From JANQTF01 sp036835375 (lineage in GTDB: Bacteria > Bacteroidota > Bacteroidia > J057): a DNA stretch of 64,000 nucleotides. Shown here one piece after another: positions 54,113 through 62,916 of the stretch. The stretch is taken from NCBI GenBank assembly GCA_036835375.1, contig DAITMB010000003.1:1-64000 (forward strand), given 5' to 3'. Position numbers and translations under genes: made by a program. The notes under the pieces were generated by a model. That model saw only the letters and a program-made list of their open reading frames with translations. It was not told where the DNA came from and ran no database searches. The number at the start of each line of letters is the position of its first letter. Position 1 is the stretch's first letter.

Positions 54113-54832
54113 TCAGAATCCCTTGATCATTTTGAAGACCGATAGACCAAACATTGCGGCGGTCTCAGACCGAAGCCGTTGTGTGCCCAAATGTACGCGT
54201 TGCCAACCTCCCGCCATGGCCTCCTCTATTTCTATTGAAGAAAAATCTCCTTCTGGACCAATAGCGAGACACATCTCAGTTGCTGCCTGAATATCCTTCG
54301 CAAATGATGACAATGCTTTTTCGCCTTCTGCCTGGGCTAGATAGGCCAACCCCTGTTCGGGAAGCCCTGATTTCATCAGCCTTCCCCAGCTCATGGTGTC
54401 TTCAAGCACCGGAATCCGAGAACGGAGACACTGCTTCGTAGCCGTCAAAATCAATGTTTCCAACCGCTCCTTTTTGATACTTGACTTATACTTATCGGTG
54501 TGATGACAATGGACCGGTATCAACCGACTCACCCCCAGTTCTACTGCTTTTTCTACGAGCCACTCGAGGCGATCCTTGAGTCGAAGAGGAGAGAATACCA
54601 ACGTCATTCGTACGGGCGCTTCGCCATATTCCGGAAAAGCTTCTAGCAATCGTAGATTCACTGCCATCTTCTCCATGGCCGAAATCTCGGCACGGTACGC
54701 CATCCCACAGCCATCCATCACCATGATTTCATCTCCGACCTGGTGTCGAAGGACCTTGACACAGTGGCGGGCTTCTTCTGCTTGAAGACTAGCCTGAAGG
54801 GGATCGGGAATATGAGCGAGAAATAATTGCAT
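54113..54832 (-). CDS. rsmE: 16S rRNA (uracil1498-N3)-methyltransferase
   Basis: A SPOUT-class methyltransferase that makes m3U1498 in 16S rRNA. The 239-residue product has the N-terminal PUA-like part (HCVKVLRHQVGDEIMVMDG), the linker LVFSPLRLKDRLEWLVEKAVELG, VHCHHTDKYKSSIKKERLE, and the SAM-binding knot LAIGPEGDFSSIEIEEA with LGTQRLRSETAAMFGL. Normal length. It lies upstream of the GTPase operon on the same strand, with about 194 bp between, so co-transcription is uncertain. Confidence 0.96.
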   Translation of the reverse strand: MQLFLAHIPDPLQASLQAEEARHCVKVLRHQVGDEIMVMDGCGMAYRAEISAMEKMAVNLRLLEAFPEYGEAPVRMTLVFSPLRLKDRLEWLVEKAVELGVSRLIPVHCHHTDKYKSSIKKERLETLILTATKQCLRSRIPVLEDTMSWGRLMKSGLPEQGLAYLAQAEGEKALSSFAKDIQAATEMCLAIGPEGDFSSIEIEEAMAGGWQRVHLGTQRLRSETAAMFGLSVFKMIKGF

Positions 54833-55010
54833 GAATAAGCGAACAAGGATACATCATCTGATAGCCGACACCACAATTTCGAAAAAATGCGGGAAGATCT
54901 GCCTTCGCTCCCTAACTTTACCCTCGTAGCTATCTTCCAAGTGCTCCATCTAGTGCACTATCAATCATTCACGGGTGGGCCGCCATCCACTTGATGAAGG
55001 GGTGTATCCT

Positions 55011-56579
55011 ATGCCGAAAAAAGGTCTGTTCCTTTGCACTGTCTTGTTTTGCGGACTCTTGTACCCGCCAACTGGCTTGATGGGCCAGCAACACTTGCTG
55101 TGGCCAGACGATCGACTTTTTCCAGAAGCACTCGCCAACATTACTGCCGGATGGGCCACGGACCTGGGAGAGCGCGTGGTCTTTCCTTGGCGTGCCGAAG
55201 GACAAGAGGAGCAAGTTTTCTACCGAATGGTCCAGTTGGAGGACACTGTGCTGAGCGGGCTGGATGCTGACACCTTATATATATGGATCGAAGGCGTCGC
55301 ATGGGAAGCGGAAATGGTCATCAACGATCAATTCTGGGGCGTCAAAAAATGTAGAGGAGATGCTTGGATGATGGGCATCCCAATGAAAATTTGGCGGCAG
55401 GGTAACATTCGCCTGAGCATGACTTTGCGTCTCGCTCCGGCAGAACCCATGTCACCCAAACCTGCCTTATGGATCACCCCTCCGATTTTGCTGCTCACGC
55501 CCGAACAAGCCCAGGTATATCAACTCCCAGCCCTCCCCCAAGTGTTGACGGCAGATTCTGTCGCCATCGTCCCGGCCTATTATCGCACTTCGGGATGGGA
55601 CTTCGATGGCTTAGAAGCACTTCTCACCTTACAGCCTGTCCTCGATCTTCAGATCAAACACATCTTTTTCCCCTTCCCTGCCGATCGCCGTTTGAGAAAG
55701 CTGTGCGCCTTTTATGGATTGACTGAGGTGGCTCAGATTCCGAGACAAGGCCGGGTGATATGGACCGCTTGGTATCCCATGGCTTCTGGCATGTCACCGA
55801 TCCCAGAAGCGTACTGGTTGGACCGAAATGCCTATCGAACCCAAAACTACGGGGTCTGGCTGTCGCTGGACACTTTGGTTCAATTGCCGGGAGAGCCTGC
55901 GGGGCGAGAAAGCATCGTGTTTCTGTTGTTGGGGCTACTCCTTTTTCTATTGTTCATCCGAATGGTATTTCCGGGAATGTATCAACTTCAGATGTCCTGG
56001 CTTTGGCCAGGCAGATGGACTGCGGAGGCAGTGGGGGACCTTGCCGCCAGCCTTCCGGGACCACTTTGGTTGTGGATTCTCGCCAGGTGGATTTTGTGGA
56101 CCTCGGCGATTTCTCTCATGATCATGATGATGAAAGACCAGGGCTTGTGGTTGAATCTCCGCCCCGAGGTGACCCCGGGCATCGCTTGGAACTGGATGAG
56201 TGAGGGGCAGAGCATCGGCGGCTTGATGCTCCGCGGGTTCTTACTTTTAGCACTCATGGATCTGCTGCGCTACATCTTGGCTTCAGCAACTGCATTCGCA
56301 TTTGGCATTTCACAATTTACCCTGGCTGTGGTGCGACTAGATATGCTGGCAACCTTTCCGGTGATCTATCTCATTGGCCTACCGTGGGCAGCGACCATTT
56401 TGTATCCAGAATATGGGGTAATGGGTGCGTGGCTCGGAGGAATTCTCTTGGTGTTTCACCTTTTGCGGTTAACACTGGCCACCCGGGCAGGTCTGCAACA
56501 ATTTTACGGCTTTTCCACAGGGGCGATTTTTTTGTATATTTGCAGCCTGAAAGTTCTGCCCTACATGATTTTATGGTGA
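55011..56579 (+). CDS. DUF4271 membrane protein with N-terminal beta domain
   Basis: A 522-residue protein from ATG 55011 (MPKKGLFLCTVLFCGLLYPP), a signal peptide ending near GLMGQQ. Residues about 30-160 form a beta-rich domain, with VFYRMVQLEDTVLSG, LYIWIEGVAWEAEMVINDQ and IRLSMTLRLAP like a galactose-binding fold. A middle region is followed from about 305 by six or so TM helices of the DUF4271 type (IVFLLLGLLLFLLFIRMVFPGM to FSTGAIFLYICSLKVLPYMI). DUF4271 proteins usually sit next to uroporphyrinogen-III synthase in Bacteroidota, as here, but their role is unknown. The long extracytoplasmic N-terminal extension is an elaboration on the usual form. Confidence 0.82.
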   Translation: MPKKGLFLCTVLFCGLLYPPTGLMGQQHLLWPDDRLFPEALANITAGWATDLGERVVFPWRAEGQEEQVFYRMVQLEDTVLSGLDADTLYIWIEGVAWEAEMVINDQFWGVKKCRGDAWMMGIPMKIWRQGNIRLSMTLRLAPAEPMSPKPALWITPPILLLTPEQAQVYQLPALPQVLTADSVAIVPAYYRTSGWDFDGLEALLTLQPVLDLQIKHIFFPFPADRRLRKLCAFYGLTEVAQIPRQGRVIWTAWYPMASGMSPIPEAYWLDRNAYRTQNYGVWLSLDTLVQLPGEPAGRESIVFLLLGLLLFLLFIRMVFPGMYQLQMSWLWPGRWTAEAVGDLAASLPGPLWLWILARWILWTSAISLMIMMMKDQGLWLNLRPEVTPGIAWNWMSEGQSIGGLMLRGFLLLALMDLLRYILASATAFAFGISQFTLAVVRLDMLATFPVIYLIGLPWAATILYPEYGVMGAWLGGILLVFHLLRLTLATRAGLQQFYGFSTGAIFLYICSLKVLPYMILW

Positions 56580-56988
56580 CCATTCGCGCACAAAGATTAG
56601 CCTGTAGCCAGGGTTCTCCAGCCAAAGGCTCTTTTGTCTAATGAGCACCAATGACTAAGGGCAGCCGTTCATTCCACGCAGTCCCACCATGAAACATCAA
56701 GCTGGTATGCTCCTACAACCTGCGCGATTTCTGACTCTTGATAAGACCGCCTAAATGCTGTCGTAAAGGGGAATAAGTTCAAAGCTAAAGACCAAGCCCA
56801 CCACAAAAGACACTCGCTTCCTACCAAGCAAGAATCACAGGGCAACAACTTCAACTTACTGGATCGGCCTGGGGAATCCTCGCTTCGCGCCCTCGCCAGA
56901 TCGACGACATGACCTTTTCATCCCATGGCCATCATCAATGGCCGACTCTTCCTTCACCAAGGCAACATTCCACAACCCTGACCAGAAT
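56580..56988. other. Intergenic region upstream of hemD
   Basis: About 400 bp between the DUF4271 stop and the preferred hemD ATG. No tRNA, repeat or small coding frame was recognised. An alternative hemD ATG lies at 56938. Confidence 0.45.
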
Positions 56989-57756
56989 ATGAGCGAACAG
57001 GTCGTGATAAAGCCCGTCAAAAGAATTCTCATCTCTCAACCGGCTCCCACAGAAGCTGATAACCCCTACGCCCGGATTGCCAACAAATGGGGCATCACCA
57101 TCGACTTTCGCAAGTTTATTCAAGTCGAAGGAGTAGGCGTCAGCGAATTTCGCAAGCAGGGAATCAACCCACTGGACTTTGGATCCATCATCATTACCAG
57201 TAAGGTAGGTGCCGATCACTTTTTTCGCCTCATGGAAGAAATGAGGATCGAGATGCCAGCCGAAACCCGCTACTTCTGCGTGGGGGAGGCTATCTCCAAA
57301 TACTTGCACAAGTACATCGTCATTCGCAAGCGAAAAATCCACGTGGCCGAGCGCACGCCCATGGACCTCATGCCGCTGATCCAAAAGCACAAAAAGGAGA
57401 AATACCTTTTCCCTTGTAGCGACGTGACCCGCAATGATTTGACCAAGGCCATCCAGCAAGCCAATATTTCTGTGACAGAGTCAGTCATGTATCGCACGGT
57501 GTCTTCCGATTTGTCGGACTTAAAGGACATTTTCTACGACATGATCTGTTTTTACTCCCCTTCTGGGATTGAGTCCTTGTTTAAGAATTTCCCTGATTTC
57601 AAACAAAATGACACCCGCATCGCGGTCTTCGGTTCCACCACAGCTCAGGCTGCGCTGGAAGCTGGACTTCGAATTGATGTCGAGGGACACCTCGCGACTT
57701 CCATGATCGCAGCCATCGAAGCGTACTTGAAGAAGACAGGGCAAGAAATTCAATGA
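56989..57756 (+). CDS. hemD: Uroporphyrinogen-III synthase
   Basis: Cyclises hydroxymethylbilane to uroporphyrinogen III in haem synthesis. ATG 56989 gives 255 residues; ATG 56938 adds 17 that are not conserved. The Bacteroidota-type motifs are seen: KRILISQPAPTEADNPYARI at the start, FRKFIQVEGV, IIITSKVGADHFFRLMEE, YFCVGEAISKYL, YLFPCSDVTRNDL, YRTVSSDLSDL and ICFYSPSGIESLFKNF. The last part is VFGSTTAQAALEAGLRIDV. It lies between DUF4271 and porP/sprF, the order common in the phylum, and is followed by gliding and T9SS genes. Confidence 0.93.
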   Translation: MSEQVVIKPVKRILISQPAPTEADNPYARIANKWGITIDFRKFIQVEGVGVSEFRKQGINPLDFGSIIITSKVGADHFFRLMEEMRIEMPAETRYFCVGEAISKYLHKYIVIRKRKIHVAERTPMDLMPLIQKHKKEKYLFPCSDVTRNDLTKAIQQANISVTESVMYRTVSSDLSDLKDIFYDMICFYSPSGIESLFKNFPDFKQNDTRIAVFGSTTAQAALEAGLRIDVEGHLATSMIAAIEAYLKKTGQEIQ

Positions 57757-57784
57757 TCTCAGGGATCTAAAGAGTAACTTTTTT

Positions 57785-57856
57785 GCCCGGCTTCATTCAT
57801 AGGGGAAAGGATCGACAAGACCCTGATTACTCGGGCTGAAAAACGCCATTCCCCTA
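57785..57856 (+). other. Possible structured leader (pseudoknot-like) before porP/sprF
   Basis: Two crossing complementary pairs are present: GCCCG (57785-57789) with CGGGC (57832-57836), and TAGGGGAA (57800-57807) with TTCCCCTA (57849-57856). The order A-B-A'-B' is pseudoknot topology. It lies between hemD and porP/sprF, about 80 bp before the latter's start. The first pair is short, so chance cannot be excluded and no known riboswitch class was recognised. Confidence 0.3.
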
Positions 57857-57936
57857 ACCTGAAAACCTCCTTGTTTGGTTTATATGGAAAATATACGGAG
57901 ATTTAGAGGATCCGAAATCACCGTCACGTGGTAGAT

Positions 57937-58908
57937 ATGAGAAACCTTGCGCTGACCCTCCTTCTTGTGGCTGGGGTCTATTCTATTGGCACTGCACAAG
58001 TTTTTGTGCAGAACACCATGTACAACTACAACCGCTTTGTCTATAATCCTGCGGCGGCAGGATTAGGGCAGGTAGGCCTGGCAGATGGGATGAATCTCAC
58101 CCTCTTAGGCCGCCTTCAGTGGTTAGGAATTGACGGAGGGCCTAATCTCTCCGCGATCAATTTTCACAGTCCCATAGAGAGCATCAGCTCTGGCCTCGGT
58201 GCCTCTATTCTCAGCGACCAGCTCGGCCCCCTCACCACTACGGGACTCAACGTGGCCTATGCCTTCCACCAGCCCATCGGGAGAAATACCCTCAGCTTTG
58301 GAGTGAACGGGGGCATGTTGCAAAAGTCGTTGAATGCTAATTGGCAGTACTTCGGAGATGAAGACCCTCGAGTACCCCTGGGGCAATACAATGCCAGCCT
58401 CATCGTCCCGAGTCTCGGCGCGGGAATCTTTTTTAGGGGAGCTGACGACAGATATTTCGTTGGAATCTCGGGTCAGGACCTTCTGGAACCCTCCATCGAC
58501 GACTTATTATTATCGACATCAGGTATGGAATCGAAGGTAACGCGCACATTTTACCTCAGCGCAGGCTATTCCCTCGAGATCAACAAGAAGTCGAGTATCG
58601 ATCCCCAGGTGTTTCTTCGATACGATGGGACAGGGCTTCCGCAAGCAGATCTTTCGCTCTACTGGAACTATAAGCCTGTCGTGTTTGGTGGGTCCTATCG
58701 GTTTTTCAACGATTCCTTTTCTGCCATCTTTGGCGTCAATGTGTTGGACAGAACCTTCATAGCGTACTCCTACGACTATACATTGAGTTCTCTGAATGCA
58801 CTTCGGGATGTCTCTAGCCATGAGTTGATCATCTCATTTACCTTCCCTACGAAAGGATCCGAGGCAGGAAAAGTAAAGGACATTCTGGACAATGTGGATG
58901 ACCGATGA
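57937..58908 (+). CDS. PorP/SprF-family type IX secretion membrane protein
   Basis: A 323-residue outer-membrane beta-barrel of the PorP/SprF family. ATG 57937 gives a signal peptide ending SIGTAQ; a GTG at 57928 is an alternative. The mature start VFVQNTMYNYNRFVYNPAAAGL is the family hallmark, followed by RLQWLGIDGGPNLSAINFHSPIE, LGASILSDQLGP and many alternating strands (TFYLSAGYSLEI, VFGGSYRFFNDSFSAIFGVNV) ending in ELIISFTFP. PorP/SprF proteins are tied to particular T9SS cargoes or to anchoring. This one sits directly upstream of gldK, the usual site of the core copy. Whether it serves the giant adhesin here is not known. Confidence 0.93.
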   Translation: MRNLALTLLLVAGVYSIGTAQVFVQNTMYNYNRFVYNPAAAGLGQVGLADGMNLTLLGRLQWLGIDGGPNLSAINFHSPIESISSGLGASILSDQLGPLTTTGLNVAYAFHQPIGRNTLSFGVNGGMLQKSLNANWQYFGDEDPRVPLGQYNASLIVPSLGAGIFFRGADDRYFVGISGQDLLEPSIDDLLLSTSGMESKVTRTFYLSAGYSLEINKKSSIDPQVFLRYDGTGLPQADLSLYWNYKPVVFGGSYRFFNDSFSAIFGVNVLDRTFIAYSYDYTLSSLNALRDVSSHELIISFTFPTKGSEAGKVKDILDNVDDR

Positions 58909-58947
58909 TTCGTTTTCGATGAGGATTCGCGAAGAGGTATTTCCCCC

Positions 58948-58976
58948 TTGTTAAAAAACAGGTGTTTTTACTTTCG
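58948..58976 (+). promoter_or_regulatory. Candidate promoter of the gldKLMN operon
   Basis: TTG at 58948-58950 and TACTTTCG at 58969-58976 (one base off TAnnTTTG) are 18 bp apart, which fits Bacteroidota promoter spacing. The -7 box is 144 bp upstream of the gldK ATG. Confidence 0.4.
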
Positions 58977-59120
58977 CCAGATTCAATATTCTTTCTAAAC
59001 TAGCGTAATAATTCCCGAGTGAACTACTCTTCGACTTTTTAATCGTGGGACTATTGGGCAATCCCACACCTCCCATTTCAATCTCAACAAACTGCTTACC
59101 TATTGAAATTGAGCGCAGAT

Positions 59121-60203
59121 ATGAAACAGGCACTCTTCACACTCACTCTCCTGTCTTTCGTCGCAACAGGATGCGGGCTGTTCGGCGGCAAAGGTACAGG
59201 TCACCACGGTGAGCTTACTGGCGTAATGGACAGACCAGAGTGGGATCAATACCAACCTATGGGTATGGTATATATCCCCCCCGGCAGCTTCCACATGGGC
59301 CAAAACGACCAAGATGTACCCTATTCGCAGATTGCCCATAACCGGCAAATTACGATCAGCGCGTATTTCATGGATGAGTACGAAATCACCAACAACCAGT
59401 ATCGTCAATTTGTGTACGGCCCCGGTGCTGAAGAAACAAATGCGGTGCAGGAAAACGGTGCGCTCGATACGATTGACCCACGCTTGGCGGAAATCATCGT
59501 TCCTGACACGAGTGTCTGGATTCGCGATTTTGTCTATGCTTACAACGAGCCGCTGATGGAAAATTATTTCTGGCACCCAGCTTTCGATTTGTATCCCGTT
59601 GTAGGGATCAACTGGTATGCTGCGCAAGAATTTTGCAAGTGGCGAACCGCACACTTGAATCAGTATCGTGAAGAGAAAGAATTGGCCCCAATGCCTCGTT
59701 TTCGGCTCCCTACCGAAGCTGAGTGGGAATATGGCGCACGTGGCGGTTATGAGCATAAGCTCTATCCTTGGGAAGGGCCTTACCTCCGCAATTCCAAAGG
59801 ATGTTTCCTCGCCAACTTTAAGCCAGGTCGTGGCGATTATATTGCCGATAACTTCGAATACACAGCGCCTGTAGGATCTTACTTCCCCAATGATTATGGC
59901 CTATATGATATGCCAGGGAATGCTGCTGAGTGGTGTGAAGACGACTTCGAAGAGTCAGGTTATTCTTATGCACACGACCTCAACCCAGTGTACTACAATC
60001 CCCGCATTTCTCAGGACAAGCGTGAGCCAGGTTCTGGCGTGAAGCTTCGTAAAGTGATCCGCGGCGGTTCTTGGAAAGATATCGGCTACTTCCTCTCCAA
60101 TGGTACTCGCACCTATGAGTATGCCGACACCGCCAAAGCTTTTATCGGATTCCGTTGTGCCATGACCGTCATCGGTCGATCTGGAGCCGTGAGTGGCTTC
60201 TAA
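59121..60203 (+). CDS. gldK: Gliding motility/T9SS lipoprotein GldK
   Basis: Forms, with GldN (PorK/PorN), the periplasmic ring of the type IX secretion system under the outer membrane. ATG 59121 gives a lipoprotein signal (MKQALFTLTLLSFVATGC, cysteine C18). The 360-residue product has a formylglycine-generating-enzyme-like (SUMF1) domain: MVYIPPGSFHMGQND, YEITNNQYRQFV, YPVVGINWYAAQEFCKWR, FRLPTEAEWEYGARGG, GLYDMPGNAAEWCEDDF, VIRGGSWKDIGYFLS and GFRCAM. It is the first gene of gldK-gldL-gldM-gldN. All expected landmarks are present and the length is normal. Confidence 0.97.
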   Translation: MKQALFTLTLLSFVATGCGLFGGKGTGHHGELTGVMDRPEWDQYQPMGMVYIPPGSFHMGQNDQDVPYSQIAHNRQITISAYFMDEYEITNNQYRQFVYGPGAEETNAVQENGALDTIDPRLAEIIVPDTSVWIRDFVYAYNEPLMENYFWHPAFDLYPVVGINWYAAQEFCKWRTAHLNQYREEKELAPMPRFRLPTEAEWEYGARGGYEHKLYPWEGPYLRNSKGCFLANFKPGRGDYIADNFEYTAPVGSYFPNDYGLYDMPGNAAEWCEDDFEESGYSYAHDLNPVYYNPRISQDKREPGSGVKLRKVIRGGSWKDIGYFLSNGTRTYEYADTAKAFIGFRCAMTVIGRSGAVSGF

Positions 60204-60335
60204 TTCTCCAGATTTTTTGGCCTTTGTTTTGACAAGTATGAATTTCAAAGGTGTAGCCAAACGGGTTACACCCCTTCTCCTCTGTGACTACCATCACCAT
60301 CAGGCAACAAAAAGCAAACTTAAAGGAACGTTCAA

Positions 60336-61112
60336 ATGGCAAAGAAAAAAGGTCTTAAGTCTCGTACCGGTGTATTGGTGCTTAACTTCATTTATGGCGC
60401 AGCCGCAGCCGTTGTGATTGTGGGTGCCTTGTTTAAGATCCTTCACTGGAACGGCGCCAATGAAATGCTCATCATTGGGATGTTTACTGAAGCATTCGTA
60501 TTCATTATTTCTGCTTTTGATCCCCCTGCAGATGATTACGCTTGGGAAAAAGTTTATCCACAGCTCGAAGATCCAAACGCTGTGGCAGCAGAACTTCCAG
60601 ACACAAGCTGGACACAATCTTTATCGCAACTCGATGGATCTGTGTTTGGTGATCTTTCTCACACACTTTCTGGACTGAATGACAATGTAGGCAAACTCTC
60701 TGTCGTCGCTGATGCCGCTGGCGCTACCAACGACTACGCAGAAAAAATTCGCACCGCCTCTGGAAAAATTGATTCGCTCAATCAAAGCTACTCTGTGGCT
60801 GTGGAGTCTATGAGTGGATTTGCCAATGCTGCAACCGACGCTCGGGCCTACCACACTCAAGTACAGGAAATCACTAGAAACTTGAGCTCTTTGAACTCCA
60901 TCTACGAATTGGAACTTCAGGACGCCAAGACTCACTTGAAATCTCTCAATCAGTTCTACGGAACCATGACTGAGGCCATGCAAAGTATGGTGGATGCAAG
61001 TAAGGATGCCGAGCAGTACAAAACTGGCATGGCATCTCTTAACCACAACCTACAGCGCCTCAACAATGTCTATGGCAACATGTTGAACGCCATGTCCGGG
61101 GGGGCAAAATAA
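60336..61112 (+). CDS. gldL: Gliding motility/T9SS motor protein GldL
   Basis: Inner-membrane proton-driven motor subunit that works with GldM to power secretion and gliding. The 258-residue chain has two TM helices (about 12-34 and 44-61). K34 in ALFKILHW and E52 in MFTEAFVF lie at the positions of the charged pair implicated in proton flow in Flavobacterium GldL. The rest is a cytoplasmic Asn/Ser-rich helical tail with repeated LNxxY motifs (SLNQSYSVAVESM, LNSIYELEL, LNQFYGTMTEAMQSM, LNNVYGNML). It is 132 bp after gldK and 61 bp before gldM. Confidence 0.97.
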   Translation: MAKKKGLKSRTGVLVLNFIYGAAAAVVIVGALFKILHWNGANEMLIIGMFTEAFVFIISAFDPPADDYAWEKVYPQLEDPNAVAAELPDTSWTQSLSQLDGSVFGDLSHTLSGLNDNVGKLSVVADAAGATNDYAEKIRTASGKIDSLNQSYSVAVESMSGFANAATDARAYHTQVQEITRNLSSLNSIYELELQDAKTHLKSLNQFYGTMTEAMQSMVDASKDAEQYKTGMASLNHNLQRLNNVYGNMLNAMSGGAK

Positions 61113-61173
61113 TCCTTCGGGACCTTTCTCTCACATCATTCAGTGACTATTCACCTCTAAATCGAGAAAGAAA

Positions 61174-62898
61174 ATGGCTTCAGGAAAAATGTCTCCTCGG
61201 CAGAAGATGATCAACATGATGTACCTCGTGTTGCTCGCGCTTCTGGCGATGAACGTTTCCGCCGAAATCCTCAATGCGTTTGAAAATATCAAACGGAAAT
61301 TGTTCGAGTCCTCGGTGGAAGCAAAATCAAATGCAAACGACTTCATGTCTGCGATGTTGGCGGAGATTAATGAGGAAAAGAAGACGGGAGTTGTCAAAAA
61401 TTTGGGCCTGATTGATACTATCAATGCCCTCCGCGGTGAAACAGCTGAGATCCTTGCGATCCTTGACAATCACATTCGCGTCATGCAGGACTCCATCGCA
61501 GGAGTAGATCCTGAGACTGGCAAGTTGTTGAAGAAGGATGAGACCGAGGCCAACCTCCAGTATTGGATGGGCAAAGGCAAGGCGCAAGAACAGAATGATA
61601 AGCGTGGCGATGGACAAGGATTCGTGCTTCACGGACAGCTTGACAACTACGTAAAATACATTGTGGACCTTCACAACTCCCAGATCAAGTCTGGACTCGA
61701 CTCCGCTGGAAACAGCCGAGCAAGCAGCAGACTCGATCTTAGTAAAGAGCTTCTTACTCACGATCCCGATCCTGAGATGTTGCAAGATGGAGGAAACAAG
61801 ACTTGGGAACGTTACACTTTTGAGGGGCCTGTCATCGCCAACATGGCGACTCTGGAGGCTATCAAACTCGACGTATTGCAAAAGCAGAAGAAGGCACTTG
61901 ACATCTTGAACGAGCGACTTGGGGTTGCTACTTTCAAAGCTGACAAGGTCGTGGGACTCGTTGCCCCCGATGCTGTGATTGTTCCGGCAGGCTTGCAGTT
62001 CAAGGCACGGTTGTTCGCTGTATTATCTTCCGAGAGCATTACCCCGACCTTCTCTACGTCTAATGGAAGTATCACACCCGATCCTGACAACAAGAGCATC
62101 GGCGTGTTGACTGTGCCAGCATCCGGCAGTGTCATTGCTGCTAACAAAAATGAAGGCAAGCAGAGCTATCGGGCCATGATTCGGGTACCAAAAGCTACCG
62201 GAGGATTTGAAGACCTTTCCGTTGAAGGAGAATTCACCGTGCGTAAGCCAGAGATCGTTGTGACTTCAGCGGCCATTCAGATTTTGTATGCCAAATGTGC
62301 CAATGATGTGAATATTGACGTGCCTGCCTTAGGAGAGGCCTACAATCCCCGGATCACTGGAACCAACGCGGAGATCATCCCGAATCAGCAAGCGAAGACC
62401 AAATTCAGGATTGTGCCAAGTGCTCGTACTTGTGTGGTCACGGTCAACTCCAATACCAACGGTCAAAATCTGAAGATTGGCGACTTGACCTACAAAGTCA
62501 TTCAACCGCCAAAGCCCAGCATCGACATCCGAATCAACGGACAGAGAAGTACAGGGGCTCCCGTTCCCAAAACATCAAATGTGCAAGTAGCCCTTGTTCC
62601 AGATGAAGACTTCAAAACTTCGCTGCCTCAAGATTCACGTTATACCATCTCCACCATCAAAGTTCTGGCCCAGCTTTCTCTCGGACCCCCGCAGGAAGTG
62701 AACACCGTGAACGTCAATGGTGCGGATGCGACCAGACCAATCAATGTACCCCTCGGAACTGAAGTACGGCAGTCCCGACCAGGTACAACGGTGTTCATCA
62801 AGATCACAGATATTTATCGGATTAACTTCAAAAACGAGCGTATCGCAGATCCTAGGTTCACCGAACTTGAAAAGACTTTATCTTTTGTCGTACGGTAA
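61174..62898 (+). CDS. gldM: Gliding motility/T9SS motor protein GldM
   Basis: Inner-membrane anchored periplasmic shaft of the T9SS motor. The 574-residue product has a short cytoplasmic start (MASGKMSPRQKMINMM), one TM helix (about 16-33, MYLVLLALLAMNVSAEIL) that ends in the family-typical NVSAEILNAF, and a long periplasmic part of four domains: helical (about 40-230, EAKSNANDFMSAM), then three beta-rich domains (FKADKVVGLVAPDAVIVPAG, GEFTVRKPEIVVTSAAIQIL, and the C-terminal IDIRINGQRSTGAPVP). It lies between gldL and gldN, as in other Bacteroidota. Length is at the high end. Confidence 0.97.
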   Translation: MASGKMSPRQKMINMMYLVLLALLAMNVSAEILNAFENIKRKLFESSVEAKSNANDFMSAMLAEINEEKKTGVVKNLGLIDTINALRGETAEILAILDNHIRVMQDSIAGVDPETGKLLKKDETEANLQYWMGKGKAQEQNDKRGDGQGFVLHGQLDNYVKYIVDLHNSQIKSGLDSAGNSRASSRLDLSKELLTHDPDPEMLQDGGNKTWERYTFEGPVIANMATLEAIKLDVLQKQKKALDILNERLGVATFKADKVVGLVAPDAVIVPAGLQFKARLFAVLSSESITPTFSTSNGSITPDPDNKSIGVLTVPASGSVIAANKNEGKQSYRAMIRVPKATGGFEDLSVEGEFTVRKPEIVVTSAAIQILYAKCANDVNIDVPALGEAYNPRITGTNAEIIPNQQAKTKFRIVPSARTCVVTVNSNTNGQNLKIGDLTYKVIQPPKPSIDIRINGQRSTGAPVPKTSNVQVALVPDEDFKTSLPQDSRYTISTIKVLAQLSLGPPQEVNTVNVNGADATRPINVPLGTEVRQSRPGTTVFIKITDIYRINFKNERIADPRFTELEKTLSFVVR

Positions 62899-62916
62899 CT
62901 CTTTCACTTGGAAGAA

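Noticed and set aside
59100..59756. 218-residue frame opposite gldK
   Set aside because: gldK is unambiguous; the antisense frame is a shadow.
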